Below, piece after piece: positions 1 through 8,377 of a stretch of 64,000 bases of DNA (position 1 is the first letter of the stretch; each line of letters opens with the position of its first letter). The stretch comes from Methanococcoides sp. EBM-47 (GTDB lineage: Archaea; Halobacteriota; Methanosarcinia; Methanosarcinales; Methanosarcinaceae). Location: NCBI GenBank assembly GCA_001896725.1, contig MPPA01000052.1, positions 35,342 to 99,341 on the forward strand. Direction: 5' to 3'. The notes under the pieces were generated by a model. That model was not told the origin of the DNA. It searched no databases and saw nothing but the letters and a program-made list of their open reading frames with translations. The translations under genes and the position numbers were made by a program.

Positions 1-1
1 G

Positions 2-595
2 GCTGAGAGGCTAATGACTGCAGCCAATTATTATAAAGGAAAAAGAGAATGTACATTTGCAAGCGTTAGATTTGGAAATGTAATGGGCTCGAGAGGGTCT
101 GTAATCCCTCTTTTCAAACAGCAAATAGAAGTTGGTGGGCCTGTAACGGTTACTGATAAAGAAATGACCAGATTCATGATGTCAATGTCTCGGGCAGTGA
201 AACTTGTTTTCAAATCATTGGAACTGTCCAACGGTGGAGAAGTATTCATTTTCAAAATGCCCACTATAAAAATAATAGATTTGGCAGAAGTGATTGTGGA
301 AGAATTAGCACCCAGATACAATTATGAAACTAATGACATAGAAATAAAGGTGGTCGGGATGATGCCCGGAGAAAAAATGTATGAAGAGCTTATGACAGAA
401 GATGAAGCAACGAGGTCATTAGAAAGAGAAGATATGTTTATCATAACCCCACTGATAATGGATGAACTGTCTGGACGCACCGAACACACGTACAATGCTA
501 AAAAAATCCAATCAAAGGACTATATTTCAAAGGACGTGGTCCCAATTACAAAAGATGAAATAAGAACTATTCTTTATGAGGAAGAACTTATTTAA
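2..595 (+). CDS. UDP-sugar 4,6-dehydratase (PseB/CapD-like), C-terminal part
   Basis: This is the C-terminal ~197 codons of a polysaccharide-biosynthesis dehydratase; the frame is open to the left edge, so the N-terminal Rossmann fold lies outside. The visible part carries the family block SVRFGNVMGSRGSVIPLF and the tail motif GMMPGEKMYEEL. Members of this short-chain dehydrogenase family (PseB, FlaA1, CapD) convert UDP-N-acetylhexosamines to 4-keto-6-deoxy sugars, the first step towards pseudaminic or legionaminic acid-type sugars or bacillosamine. It is followed in the same direction by an epimerase, a reductase and NeuB/NeuA-like genes, which supports nonulosonic-sugar synthesis. The exact epimer specificity cannot be read from this fragment. 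Confidence 0.85.
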   Translation, partial: AERLMTAANYYKGKRECTFASVRFGNVMGSRGSVIPLFKQQIEVGGPVTVTDKEMTRFMMSMSRAVKLVFKSLELSNGGEVFIFKMPTIKIIDLAEVIVEELAPRYNYETNDIEIKVVGMMPGEKMYEELMTEDEATRSLEREDMFIITPLIMDELSGRTEHTYNAKKIQSKDYISKDVVPITKDEIRTILYEEELI

Positions 596-623
596 TACAA
601 ACATAAATTCAATGGTGGATAAA

Positions 624-1556
624 ATGAGAATACTGGTTACAGGTGGTTCCGGGTTTATAGGCCGCTGGGTAGTTAAAAAATTACTTGAAGACAAAAATCA
701 AGTGTATGTTTTGGATAACCTATCTAATGGATTTGCTGAGAACCTTGATGAATTCAAAGATAACAGCAATCTCATAACGACTATTGGAGATATCATGGAC
801 ACAAATATGGTTACTAAGTTGTTCATGAATGATTTTGACATTTGCATTCATATGGCTGCCAGTATAATAGTACAAGATAGCATAGACAATCCTAAAAAAA
901 CATTTGACAATGATGTAGTTGGTACATTCAATGTGCTAGAGGAAGCGAGGAAAAATAATACCAAGTTTATTTTTACGAGCACATGCATGGTATATGACAC
1001 CGCATCGATAGGAAGTGCAATCTCTGAAATGCACCCGACAAAAGCAGCATCTCCATACGCAGGTGCAAAGCTTGCCGGTGAGAACATGGTACAATCGTAT
1101 TATTATGCATATGGCCTACCTACCGTCATAATTCGTCCTTTCAATACATATGGACCATATCAAAAGTCAACCGGAGAAGGTGGAGTTGTGTCTGTATTTG
1201 TTCAAAAAGATCTCAATGGGGAAACTCTGAACATTTATGGTGATGGTACACAGACAAGAGATTTGATGTATGTTGAAGATTGTGCTGAATTTGTCGTCAA
1301 AGCGGCATATTCAGATTCTGTAAATGGAGAAATACTAAATGCTGGCCTTGGTGAAGATATAACCATAAATGACCTTGCTGCTATGATATGCAACGATAGG
1401 CAAAGGATAAAACATGTTGAACATATTCATCCACAAAGTGAAATACCAAAACTTGTGTGTGATTATTCAAAAGCCAAAAGACTGTTGAACTGGGAACCAA
1501 AAACAACGCTTAAGCAGGGTATTGAATATATGAGAGATTGGATGAAAGGTAATTAA
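624..1556 (+). CDS. NAD-dependent nucleotide-sugar epimerase/dehydratase
   Basis: An extended short-chain dehydrogenase of about 310 residues. It begins with the nucleotide-binding motif GGSGFIG right after MRILVT, and has the catalytic pair SPYAGAK (Tyr-x3-Lys) near the middle and the substrate-domain block RPFNTYGP. The frame is open from 576, but the ATG at 624 is preferred because GGTGG lies 5-6 bases upstream and the Rossmann strand begins immediately. ATG 612 is possible. It follows the 4,6-dehydratase and precedes an RmlD-like reductase, so it likely modifies a nucleotide-sugar intermediate. The exact reaction (4-epimerisation, 4,6- or 5,6-dehydration) is not determinable from sequence alone. 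Confidence 0.85.
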   Translation: MRILVTGGSGFIGRWVVKKLLEDKNQVYVLDNLSNGFAENLDEFKDNSNLITTIGDIMDTNMVTKLFMNDFDICIHMAASIIVQDSIDNPKKTFDNDVVGTFNVLEEARKNNTKFIFTSTCMVYDTASIGSAISEMHPTKAASPYAGAKLAGENMVQSYYYAYGLPTVIIRPFNTYGPYQKSTGEGGVVSVFVQKDLNGETLNIYGDGTQTRDLMYVEDCAEFVVKAAYSDSVNGEILNAGLGEDITINDLAAMICNDRQRIKHVEHIHPQSEIPKLVCDYSKAKRLLNWEPKTTLKQGIEYMRDWMKGN

Positions 1557-1571
1557 GAACGAGCAGAATAC

Positions 1572-2456
1572 ATGAAAATCTTAGTTATCGGCTCTACAGG
1601 CCTGCTTGGACAAGCACTGACCTGTGAAATAAAAAAACGCGGAATAGATGTTATAGGTATGGCACGCAGTGGAGCAGATATTGCTTGTGATGTTGCTGAT
1701 AAAAGATCTTTAGAAAAAAACATTTTTTGTGTTGAGCCGGATATCATAATCAATTGTGCAGCAATGGTGGATCTGAATAAATGTGAAGAGAAACCTGAAT
1801 ATGCATATATGGTAAATGCTCGCCCTGCTTCCATCATTTCTAATATTGCAATAAATAAGAGCCTATACTTCGTTCAGATATCAACTGACCACTATTATAC
1901 AGGTGATGGAAACCTGAAGCATAAAGAAGGCGAAGCTGTCAGATTACTAAATGAGTATGCTATGACTAAATATGCTGCTGAAAAGTTTGCATTGATATGC
2001 CCGAATTCACTTGTCGTGCGTACAAATATAGTGGGCTTCCGTAATAAAGATAGAACACCTACATTTGTAGAGTGGGTCATCCACAACATCGAAAGCAACT
2101 CTCCAATGACCCTTTTTGACGATTATTTTACATCAAGCATCCATGTAAAACAGTTTTCCTCTTCACTGCTTGATATCATTGAAAAGAACCATACAGGTGT
2201 ATTGAACTTGGCAAGCAGTGAAGTTACTAGTAAGAAAGCATTTATAACTGCTCTTGCAAAAAAGATGGGAGCTGAATTGACAAATACAACCACAGGCAGT
2301 CTCCGGGATGTAGGAGGAAAGGTAGTCAGGGCAGAGAGCAATGGTCTTGATGTTGAAGTAGCAGAGAATATACTGGGATACAAGTTGCCTACACTGGATG
2401 ATGTAATTACATGTATTCTTGATGAATATGAAGGTGGTGTCAAAACTGAGATATGA
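1572..2456 (+). CDS. RmlD-like NAD(P)-dependent sugar reductase
   Basis: A 294-residue short-chain dehydrogenase with N-terminal GSTGLLGQ nucleotide-binding loop and the arrangement of dTDP-4-dehydrorhamnose reductases, including NCAAMVDLNKCEE (family NxAAxTxVDxxE region) and a YAMTKYAAE catalytic Tyr-x3-Lys segment. RmlD enzymes reduce 4-keto-6-deoxy nucleotide sugars. No rmlABC partners are seen here, so a role in the sialic-acid-like sugar route or another deoxysugar is as likely as rhamnose. The 3' end overlaps the next gene (NeuB-like), suggesting translational coupling in one operon. Confidence 0.8.
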   Translation: MKILVIGSTGLLGQALTCEIKKRGIDVIGMARSGADIACDVADKRSLEKNIFCVEPDIIINCAAMVDLNKCEEKPEYAYMVNARPASIISNIAINKSLYFVQISTDHYYTGDGNLKHKEGEAVRLLNEYAMTKYAAEKFALICPNSLVVRTNIVGFRNKDRTPTFVEWVIHNIESNSPMTLFDDYFTSSIHVKQFSSSLLDIIEKNHTGVLNLASSEVTSKKAFITALAKKMGAELTNTTTGSLRDVGGKVVRAESNGLDVEVAENILGYKLPTLDDVITCILDEYEGGVKTEI

Positions 2457-3531
2457 TGACGTAATATATATTGGAAGAAGAGAAATTTCTATTTCTGCAC
2501 CTACATATTTTATTGCAGATGTTGCATCTAACCATGATGGTGATCTAGAACGTGCTAAAAAACTGATATGGCTTGCAAAAGAAGCAGGTGCGGATGCTGT
2601 CAAATTTCAGCATTTCAAAGCAGAAATGATCGTTAGTGACTATGGTTTCAAACATCTTGACAGCAAAATGGGTCATCAAGCCTCATGGAGTAGATCAGTT
2701 TTTGAAGTATATGAGCAATATGAGTGTAACAGGGACTGGACAACAGAACTGGCAAAAACTGCAAAAGAAGCAAAAATTGATTTTCTGACCACACCGTACG
2801 ATGCTGAAGCTATTGAATTGCTTGATAAATATATCCCTGCATATAAAATAGGATCCGGGGATATTACATGGATAGACTTCATAGAAATGATTGCAAAAAA
2901 GAACAAACCGGTTATAATGGCTACCGGGGCATCGAGTATAAATGATGTAGAAAGAGCTGTTGAAGCTGTTCTTAAACATAATTCCCGACTTGTGCTGTTA
3001 CAGTGCAATACCAATTACACAGGAAATATTGAGAATTTTAAGTTTATTAATCTAAAAGTGCTGAGAACATTTGCTGCCAAATACCCTAATATGGTCATTG
3101 GCCTTTCAGACCATACTCCATTACATGCTACAGTCCTCGGAGCTATTGCTCTGGGAGCCAGAGTTGTTGAAAAACATTTCACAGATGATAATAACAGAGT
3201 CGGGCCTGATCATGCTTTCTCCATGAATCCAAAAACATGGACAGAGATGGTAGAGCGCAGCCGTGAACTTGAGATGTCTTTAGGTGATGGAATAAAGCGC
3301 ATAGAGCAAAATGAAATGGATACTGTGATCGTTCAGCGCCGTTGCTTACGTTTGACATGTGATATGAATATTGGAGATAAAATCAATAGTGATAAACTTG
3401 AATCTCTTCGTCCTGCTCCAAAAGGTTCCATTGAGCCTTATAGAATCAAACAGGTGATCGGCAAAACTCTGAAATGCTCAAAGTCCTCAGGAGATGCTCT
3501 TTATGAAAAGGATATTCTGGAGGAACTGTAA
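2422..3531 (+). CDS. Nonulosonic acid synthase (NeuB/PseI/LegI family)
   Basis: About 369 residues with the two-domain plan of N-acetylneuraminate synthases. The TIM barrel carries GADAVKFQHF, the KIGSGD segment and GLSDHT. The C-terminal antifreeze-like SAF domain (about 300-365) has the RRCLRLTCDM and APKGSIEPY blocks. These enzymes condense phosphoenolpyruvate with an N-acylated hexosamine to make nine-carbon nonulosonic acids. The start is uncertain: ATGs at 2422 and 2428 both overlap the end of the preceding reductase and neither has a clean ribosome binding site. The stop overlaps the next start by one base. The particular acid (neuraminic, legionaminic, pseudaminic) is unresolved. Confidence 0.88.
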   Translation: MNMKVVSKLRYDDVIYIGRREISISAPTYFIADVASNHDGDLERAKKLIWLAKEAGADAVKFQHFKAEMIVSDYGFKHLDSKMGHQASWSRSVFEVYEQYECNRDWTTELAKTAKEAKIDFLTTPYDAEAIELLDKYIPAYKIGSGDITWIDFIEMIAKKNKPVIMATGASSINDVERAVEAVLKHNSRLVLLQCNTNYTGNIENFKFINLKVLRTFAAKYPNMVIGLSDHTPLHATVLGAIALGARVVEKHFTDDNNRVGPDHAFSMNPKTWTEMVERSRELEMSLGDGIKRIEQNEMDTVIVQRRCLRLTCDMNIGDKINSDKLESLRPAPKGSIEPYRIKQVIGKTLKCSKSSGDALYEKDILEEL

Positions 3532-4055
3532 TGCTAAAAGGTGAATTTACAGGACTACGTGCAGTTGAGCGCTCTGATTTACCAATACTGCTGGAATACC
3601 GTAACAGAACTGAATATAGGCGCTATTTCAGGGAATATCGTGAATTAAGTACGGAAAACCAAAATTTCTGGTTTGAAGAAATAGTGATGAAAGATCCAAA
3701 AACCATCATGTTTTCCATTGTTGAACTGGAAAATGACCGCTTGCTTGGAGCATGTGGGTTGTGTTATATAGACTGGGTCAATAGAAATGCAGATTTTTCA
3801 ATATATATTGGAGCTGATGATTTGTACATTGATGAAAAATATGCACCTGATGCAGGAAGTACAATGGCCCTATATGCCTTTAATGAGCTGGGATTACACA
3901 GATTATGGACTGAAATCTATGAATTTGATGATTTAAAAATAAATTTTTTTGAAAAAATGGGATTTAAGATCGAAGGACGCCACAGACAAACACATTGGTC
4001 TGAAGGTAAATGGCATGATTCTTTATTTTATAGTCTCCTTGAAGATGAATTATGA
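3531..4055 (+). CDS. GNAT family N-acetyltransferase
   Basis: A 174-residue RimJ/RimL-type GNAT acetyltransferase. It begins with the typical LRAVERSDLPILLEYRN segment and ends with the YEFDDLKINFFEKMGFKIEGR motif that marks the acetyl-CoA fold in this subgroup. The ATG overlaps the stop of the NeuB-like gene (TAATG). In pseudaminic and legionaminic acid operons a PseH/LegH-type GNAT acetylates the amino-sugar precursor, and the position between NeuB-like and NeuA-like genes suggests that job here. This is an inference from context; the substrate is not visible in the sequence. Confidence 0.78.
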   Translation: MLKGEFTGLRAVERSDLPILLEYRNRTEYRRYFREYRELSTENQNFWFEEIVMKDPKTIMFSIVELENDRLLGACGLCYIDWVNRNADFSIYIGADDLYIDEKYAPDAGSTMALYAFNELGLHRLWTEIYEFDDLKINFFEKMGFKIEGRHRQTHWSEGKWHDSLFYSLLEDEL

Positions 4056-4084
4056 AAATAAAGTAATAGTCTCTCATTCTGAGG

Positions 4085-4801
4085 TTGATTGAAATTAAAC
4101 CAAAAAGTATAGTAATAGTTCCTGCAAGAGGTGGGAGCAAAAGGATACCACATAAGAATATTAAATTTTTTTGTGGACAGCCTATTATAAAATATTCAAT
4201 TGATGCTGCATTGGAGTCAGGATGTTTTGATGAAATTATGGTTTCCACAGATGATGAGGAAATTGCAAAAATTGCAAAAAAATATGGAGCAAAGGTTCCC
4301 TTTTTGAGATCAGAATTCAACTCTAATGACTTTGCAACTGTTGCAGATGTTCTTAAAGAAGTTATAGAAAAATATGAACAAAATGGAATTTACTATAATT
4401 ACCTATGCTGTATATTTCCTACAGCCCCGTTCATTTCTCCAGAAAGGCTTAAGGAAGCAATGTCACTCCTCATAAAAACGGGTGCGGATTGTGTACTGCC
4501 CGTTACACGCTATAGTTATCCTATACAGAGGGCATTAAAGATAGAAAATGACAGAGCAATAATGCTATGGTCAGAAAACTATGCTAAACGATCACAGGAC
4601 CTGGCACCAACTTATCATGATTGCGGGCAGTTCTATTGTATGAGAGTAGAAAGTCTACTAAAACAAATGAAACTTTTTGCAGAATATACTGTACCAATCA
4701 TTTTACCAGAATCCGAAGTTCAGGACATTGATAATGAAGAGGATTGGAAAATTGCTGAAATTAAATATAAATTACTGAGAACTAAAATAAAGAATTATTA
4801 A
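4085..4801 (+). CDS. CMP-nonulosonic acid synthetase (NeuA/PseF family)
   Basis: About 238 residues starting with VIVPARGGSKRIPHKNIK, the CTP-binding signature of acylneuraminate cytidylyltransferases. Downstream are CCIFPTAPFISPE and QDIDNEEDWKIAE, both usual in PseF/NeuA. The enzyme activates a nonulosonic acid as CMP-sugar for transfer. No ATG precedes the signature in frame; a TTG at 4085 is the best start, and the frame is closed by a stop at 4067. This is the last gene of the surface-sugar operon; a long AT-rich spacer follows. Family assignment is firm, precise sugar is not. Confidence 0.87.
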   Translation: MIEIKPKSIVIVPARGGSKRIPHKNIKFFCGQPIIKYSIDAALESGCFDEIMVSTDDEEIAKIAKKYGAKVPFLRSEFNSNDFATVADVLKEVIEKYEQNGIYYNYLCCIFPTAPFISPERLKEAMSLLIKTGADCVLPVTRYSYPIQRALKIENDRAIMLWSENYAKRSQDLAPTYHDCGQFYCMRVESLLKQMKLFAEYTVPIILPESEVQDIDNEEDWKIAEIKYKLLRTKIKNY

Positions 4802-4916
4802 TAAAATCAACTATTCTCTGTTGAATTCCCCTGTTCTTTGTACTTTGCTATAAAGGAAGAACTGTAGCTTTTCTTAAAAATATGCATAATTCATAGAAAT
4901 TTAAAATGAAATATAG
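4802..4916. other. AT-rich spacer, no gene seen
   Basis: First part of a roughly 700-base gap between the nonulosonic-sugar operon and the next glycosyltransferase. I see no open frame, tRNA or clear promoter here; the rest of the gap holds a decayed transposase fragment and the promoter of the 5497 gene. Confidence 0.5.
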
Positions 4917-5170
4917 TCAATAGATAAAGAAATTTGGTCAAGGATTAAAGAAACTAAAAAGCTAAAAAGAGGTTTAGTTAATAAGACTGATGATAGGTAT
5001 GACAACGTATTGAGATACTTCCTATCAAGGTTGAGAAGAAAAACAATGTGTTGATACTAAGAATCTTGAAAAAGAAAAGTTTTTTCAGAGCTGATGTTGA
5101 ATGCACTTTTAGAATATAAATGGGTATAAACAACTTAATTCTTTTAAAAAAAATAGGGGTTATATGTATA
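4917..5170 (+). pseudogene. Decayed IS1-like transposase C-terminus
   Basis: Reading from 4917, 45 codons are open before a stop at 5052-5054. They end with RYDNVLRYFLSRLRRKTMC, which closely resembles the conserved near-C-terminal segment of IS1-family transposases (typically an N-x-x-R-x-Y-L-A-R-L-x-R-K-T-K-C-Y pattern). Beyond it, after several stops, hydrophobic residues LMLNALLEYKWV fit the usual tail. No upstream catalytic domain or terminal repeats are recognised, so this is an old truncated remnant. Assignment is from memory of the family motif. Confidence 0.45.
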
Positions 5171-5496
5171 GCATACAAAAAATCATAGATAACTATATCC
5201 CCAAACAACTATGTGAAGTGTTGTATTTGAACTTTGCTCAATAAAAAAATATATTAATAAAATTTAATGAGAATAACAGGTACTCTTACCTAGCTCAAAT
5301 ATATAAAAAAATGAATATTAAATTTTGGCAAGTATTTGGTGATCCTCACTATCATTTTTGGTAAAGAATACTTATTTCGAATAAAAATATGAATTATTGA
5401 CCAAATAGTTTTTTCAGACAAACTGCATAAAAATACGGCCATAATTCAAGAGATATTTATATATAATACATTATTAATTATTGAGAGAGGCTAGCT
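5171..5496 (+). promoter_or_regulatory. AT-rich spacer with promoter of glycosyltransferase gene
   Basis: The region before the gene at 5497 is almost pure AT. A TTTATATA box at 5456-5463 is followed about 26 bases later by a GAGAGAGG ribosome binding site (5483-5490) seven bases before the ATG, so transcription likely begins close to 5482. An imperfect inverted repeat (GGGGTTATA near 5156 and TATATCCCC near 5197) lies at its left side and could mark the end of the transposon remnant. Confidence 0.45.
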
Positions 5497-6966
5497 ATGA
5501 AAATACTTATCTATATGCCCTTTGCAGATTGGGTCCCACATTTTGCAACGGACCTTGAAATAGCCGCCAAACACATAGAAGCAGGTGATGAGGTCCATAT
5601 AATACAGTGCTCAGGGGATCTGCCAGCCTGCGAGCCTAATCCAAACCATCTTAAACTCAGGTGTTCCCTGTGCAGGTCCAGAAGAGATAAAGGATTGAAC
5701 ATAATAGATCTGCCAATAGAAAAACGACATGATCTTGCCTTATATAACTTTACAAGAGAGCTGGATATACCTGATTTTTCATCCATGGAAGAGCTAAAGA
5801 GCTTTGAAGTTGAAGGAATGGATGCGGGAATGGCAGTTGCTTCTTCACTTATCAGTATGGTACGGGAACCTAACCCGAATGTGACACAATATAAACCATT
5901 TATAAAGAAGAACCTATTAATGTCGATAGCTGTTTATGATGCTATCAGGTACCATCTGGACAAAATAAAGCCAGACATGTTCTTTCTATTTAATGGAAGA
6001 TATGCATCATTAAGACCAGCTTTAAGAGCTGCCCAGACCATGCAAGTAAGAACATACGTTCATGAGAGGGCTGGTGTCCTTAACAGATATTCATTGACAG
6101 AAAATACATATCCACACGACATCGAATATCAGAAGAAGCAGATCCAAAGAAATTGGGATAATGAACCAGACGATGCAAAAAAAAAAGAGATCGCTACAAA
6201 GTGGTTTGAGGAACGCAGAGGTGGGAAGGATCAAAGCTGGTACTCTTTTACTAGATCTCAGATAAAAGGAAATTTACCAGATGGTTTTGATCCCTCAAGA
6301 AGGAATATTGCCATTTATATTTCATCCCAGGACGAATTTGAAGCCATAACAGGATGGAAAAACCAATTGTATAAAGATCAGACCTCTGCTCTCAAAGACC
6401 TGATAACTTCTGATATTGATGAAAATATAATGTTCTATTTAAGGATACATCCTAATTTAAAAGGACTGAAAAATACACAGACAAGAGAATTGAACGAGTT
6501 AAAAGCTCTGAACCTATATGTTATTCCGGCTGATTCAAAAATTGATTCTTATCAACTTATGGATGCATGTGAAAAAGTAATTACTTTTGGATCAACTATG
6601 GGAATTGAAAGCGTGTTCTGGGGAAAGCCATCGATCCTTATCGGCAGAGCGATCTATGAAGATATGAAAGGATGTTACATACCAAGGAATCGCAGGGAGA
6701 TGATAGCTCTTATCAATGAAAAACTGGAACCAATGGAAGTGACAGGTGCCATTAAATTTGCATATTGGCAAAAGTCCTATGGACATGAATATGTTTATTA
6801 CAAACCTGAGTCGGTAAGACATGGAACATTCATGGGTATATATCTCAAAGATCCACATATCGAAAGACTTAAATCCCAGATTCTGGCCAAAAGTTGGTTT
6901 TCGAAATTAATTTTTAATTTTGCGTATCTGATAAGGAAGATCAAATGGAAACTACATATCTCCTGA
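5497..6966 (+). CDS. Putative capsule/surface-polysaccharide glycosyltransferase
   Basis: A 489-residue protein that I assign only at superfamily level. The C-terminal part reads like the second Rossmann domain of GT-B capsule-type transferases: FYLRIHPNLKG, then VITFGSTMGIESVFWGKPSILIG, where the ST-x-G-x-E pattern normally binds the nucleotide sugar. The N-terminal domain starts MKILIYMPFADW and has four closely placed cysteines (about residues 38, 45, 56 and 59, with CSLC), an uncommon putative metal site. It sits upstream of a GT2 enzyme and AglB, so a role in building or modifying the N-linked glycan or another cell-surface glycan is likely. Confidence 0.6.
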   Translation: MKILIYMPFADWVPHFATDLEIAAKHIEAGDEVHIIQCSGDLPACEPNPNHLKLRCSLCRSRRDKGLNIIDLPIEKRHDLALYNFTRELDIPDFSSMEELKSFEVEGMDAGMAVASSLISMVREPNPNVTQYKPFIKKNLLMSIAVYDAIRYHLDKIKPDMFFLFNGRYASLRPALRAAQTMQVRTYVHERAGVLNRYSLTENTYPHDIEYQKKQIQRNWDNEPDDAKKKEIATKWFEERRGGKDQSWYSFTRSQIKGNLPDGFDPSRRNIAIYISSQDEFEAITGWKNQLYKDQTSALKDLITSDIDENIMFYLRIHPNLKGLKNTQTRELNELKALNLYVIPADSKIDSYQLMDACEKVITFGSTMGIESVFWGKPSILIGRAIYEDMKGCYIPRNRREMIALINEKLEPMEVTGAIKFAYWQKSYGHEYVYYKPESVRHGTFMGIYLKDPHIERLKSQILAKSWFSKLIFNFAYLIRKIKWKLHIS

Positions 6967-7042
6967 ACAGACCGTGCTCTGCTACTAAAAGCATCGAACT
7001 ACAAAACGGAAGTAGTAGAAAAAATATAAAAGGTTATAGTCA

Positions 7043-8185
7043 ATGTTATTACCTATGATCGATCTTGTATTTATGTGGCAACTTTTAATATTGTTTGAAG
7101 TTGTTCTTTTCACTTCGTACACTTTCATCATGTACATCTATTCCAGAAAAGAAGAAAAAAAGGAAAATCCCATAAATAGTGATCTGCCAAGTATTACATT
7201 GATAATACCAATGTATAACGAAGAAAAAGTTATCCGGGAAAAGATTGAGAACACGGCTCTTCTTGATTATCCAAATGGCAAACTGGAGGTCATAATAGTA
7301 GATGATTACTCAAAAGACAACTCTATAAAAATTTCAAAGGATGCCATCAGCAAAACCTCCCTGAAGGCAAAAGTTGTAAAGAACGAAGGTGGAAAAGGAA
7401 AAGCAAGAGGTTTGAACTGGATATTCCCGCAGGTCAGCAATGAAATAACTGTAATATCCGATGCTGATGCACTGCTAAAAGAAGATTCTTTATTGCAGAT
7501 CACAAAGAACTATTCTGACCCCATGATAGGTGGAGTTACAGGAAAAATAATGATAATATCTGATAAAAGAAGAATATCCAAATCTCAAGAAGACTCATAT
7601 AGGTCCTATTTTGATCTGTGGAGACAAGGAGAGAGCAAAATAGGATCTGTCTCCGTATGCAATGGCCCATTGATGAGCTTTAGAACCAATCTGCTGAAAA
7701 GAATAAAGGTTGATCCTGATGCCTATGCAGATGACTCGGACATACTGTTCAAGATAATTCAACTGGGTCACAGGGTGGTATATGATAAAAAAGCTATAGT
7801 GTTCGAACGCGTTCCACTTACTCTGAAAGGGCGTACTATCCAGAAGATGAAAAGGATTAACGGTCTAAGAAAAGTCTATCTGAATAACCTTGACCTTCTT
7901 GGAAAAGGAAGCTTTGGAAAAATAATATTTCCTTATGCACTTCTCACTCATATTATATCCCCACTGGTCGTTCTGTTCATAGTTCTCTTTTATCCTCTGG
8001 TCGTACTTAAAGAACCATGGTACCTCGGATTATTGTTACTCCTACTCCTACCGAAAATAGGAGAGCTACTAATATCTTTTGTGACAACCCAGTTGATAAT
8101 GAACTTCTCATTCCTTATACCAACGTCCGGTTCATGGGAAGCGGTCGAAGATGCCAGATATAAATGTAAATATAACAACCAATAA
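7043..8185 (+). CDS. Membrane glycosyltransferase, family 2
   Basis: About 380 residues. An N-terminal membrane helix (about 8-33) is followed by a GT-A domain with TLIIPMYNEE, VIIVDDYSKDNS and the metal-binding ISDADAL motif, then an acceptor region with YADDSDILFKI. Two or three hydrophobic helices lie near 295-350. This architecture matches processive or dolichol-phosphate-linked GT2 enzymes working on the cytoplasmic side of the membrane. It lies between another glycosyltransferase and the oligosaccharyltransferase AglB, so it probably adds a sugar to the lipid-linked glycan. No strong ribosome binding site precedes the ATG at 7043; ATG 7055 is possible. Confidence 0.82.
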   Translation: MLLPMIDLVFMWQLLILFEVVLFTSYTFIMYIYSRKEEKKENPINSDLPSITLIIPMYNEEKVIREKIENTALLDYPNGKLEVIIVDDYSKDNSIKISKDAISKTSLKAKVVKNEGGKGKARGLNWIFPQVSNEITVISDADALLKEDSLLQITKNYSDPMIGGVTGKIMIISDKRRISKSQEDSYRSYFDLWRQGESKIGSVSVCNGPLMSFRTNLLKRIKVDPDAYADDSDILFKIIQLGHRVVYDKKAIVFERVPLTLKGRTIQKMKRINGLRKVYLNNLDLLGKGSFGKIIFPYALLTHIISPLVVLFIVLFYPLVVLKEPWYLGLLLLLLLPKIGELLISFVTTQLIMNFSFLIPTSGSWEAVEDARYKCKYNNQ

Positions 8186-8377
8186 TAAATAACATGATGT
8201 GGAAACATTTATCTGATGACATGAGCGGATATATGGCACCAAAGAGCAGAGAGAATGTCGTGCCACCTTCAAACAATAATATATAGCAAATGAAACTTAC
8301 ATGTATCACCTATCACTTTATCCTGAACATAGTGACTATCTGTCAATTCAAGTTGAGCAGAACAAAGAGCTGAATCC

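Noticed and set aside
31..321. Open frame on the minus strand opposite the dehydratase gene
   Set aside because: It is a shadow of the well-supported plus-strand gene, has no ribosome binding site and no recognisable motif.
5156..5205. Terminal inverted repeat of an insertion sequence
   Set aside because: GGGGTTATA and TATATCCCC pair imperfectly and no target-site duplication is visible; kept only as a remark in the spacer entry.
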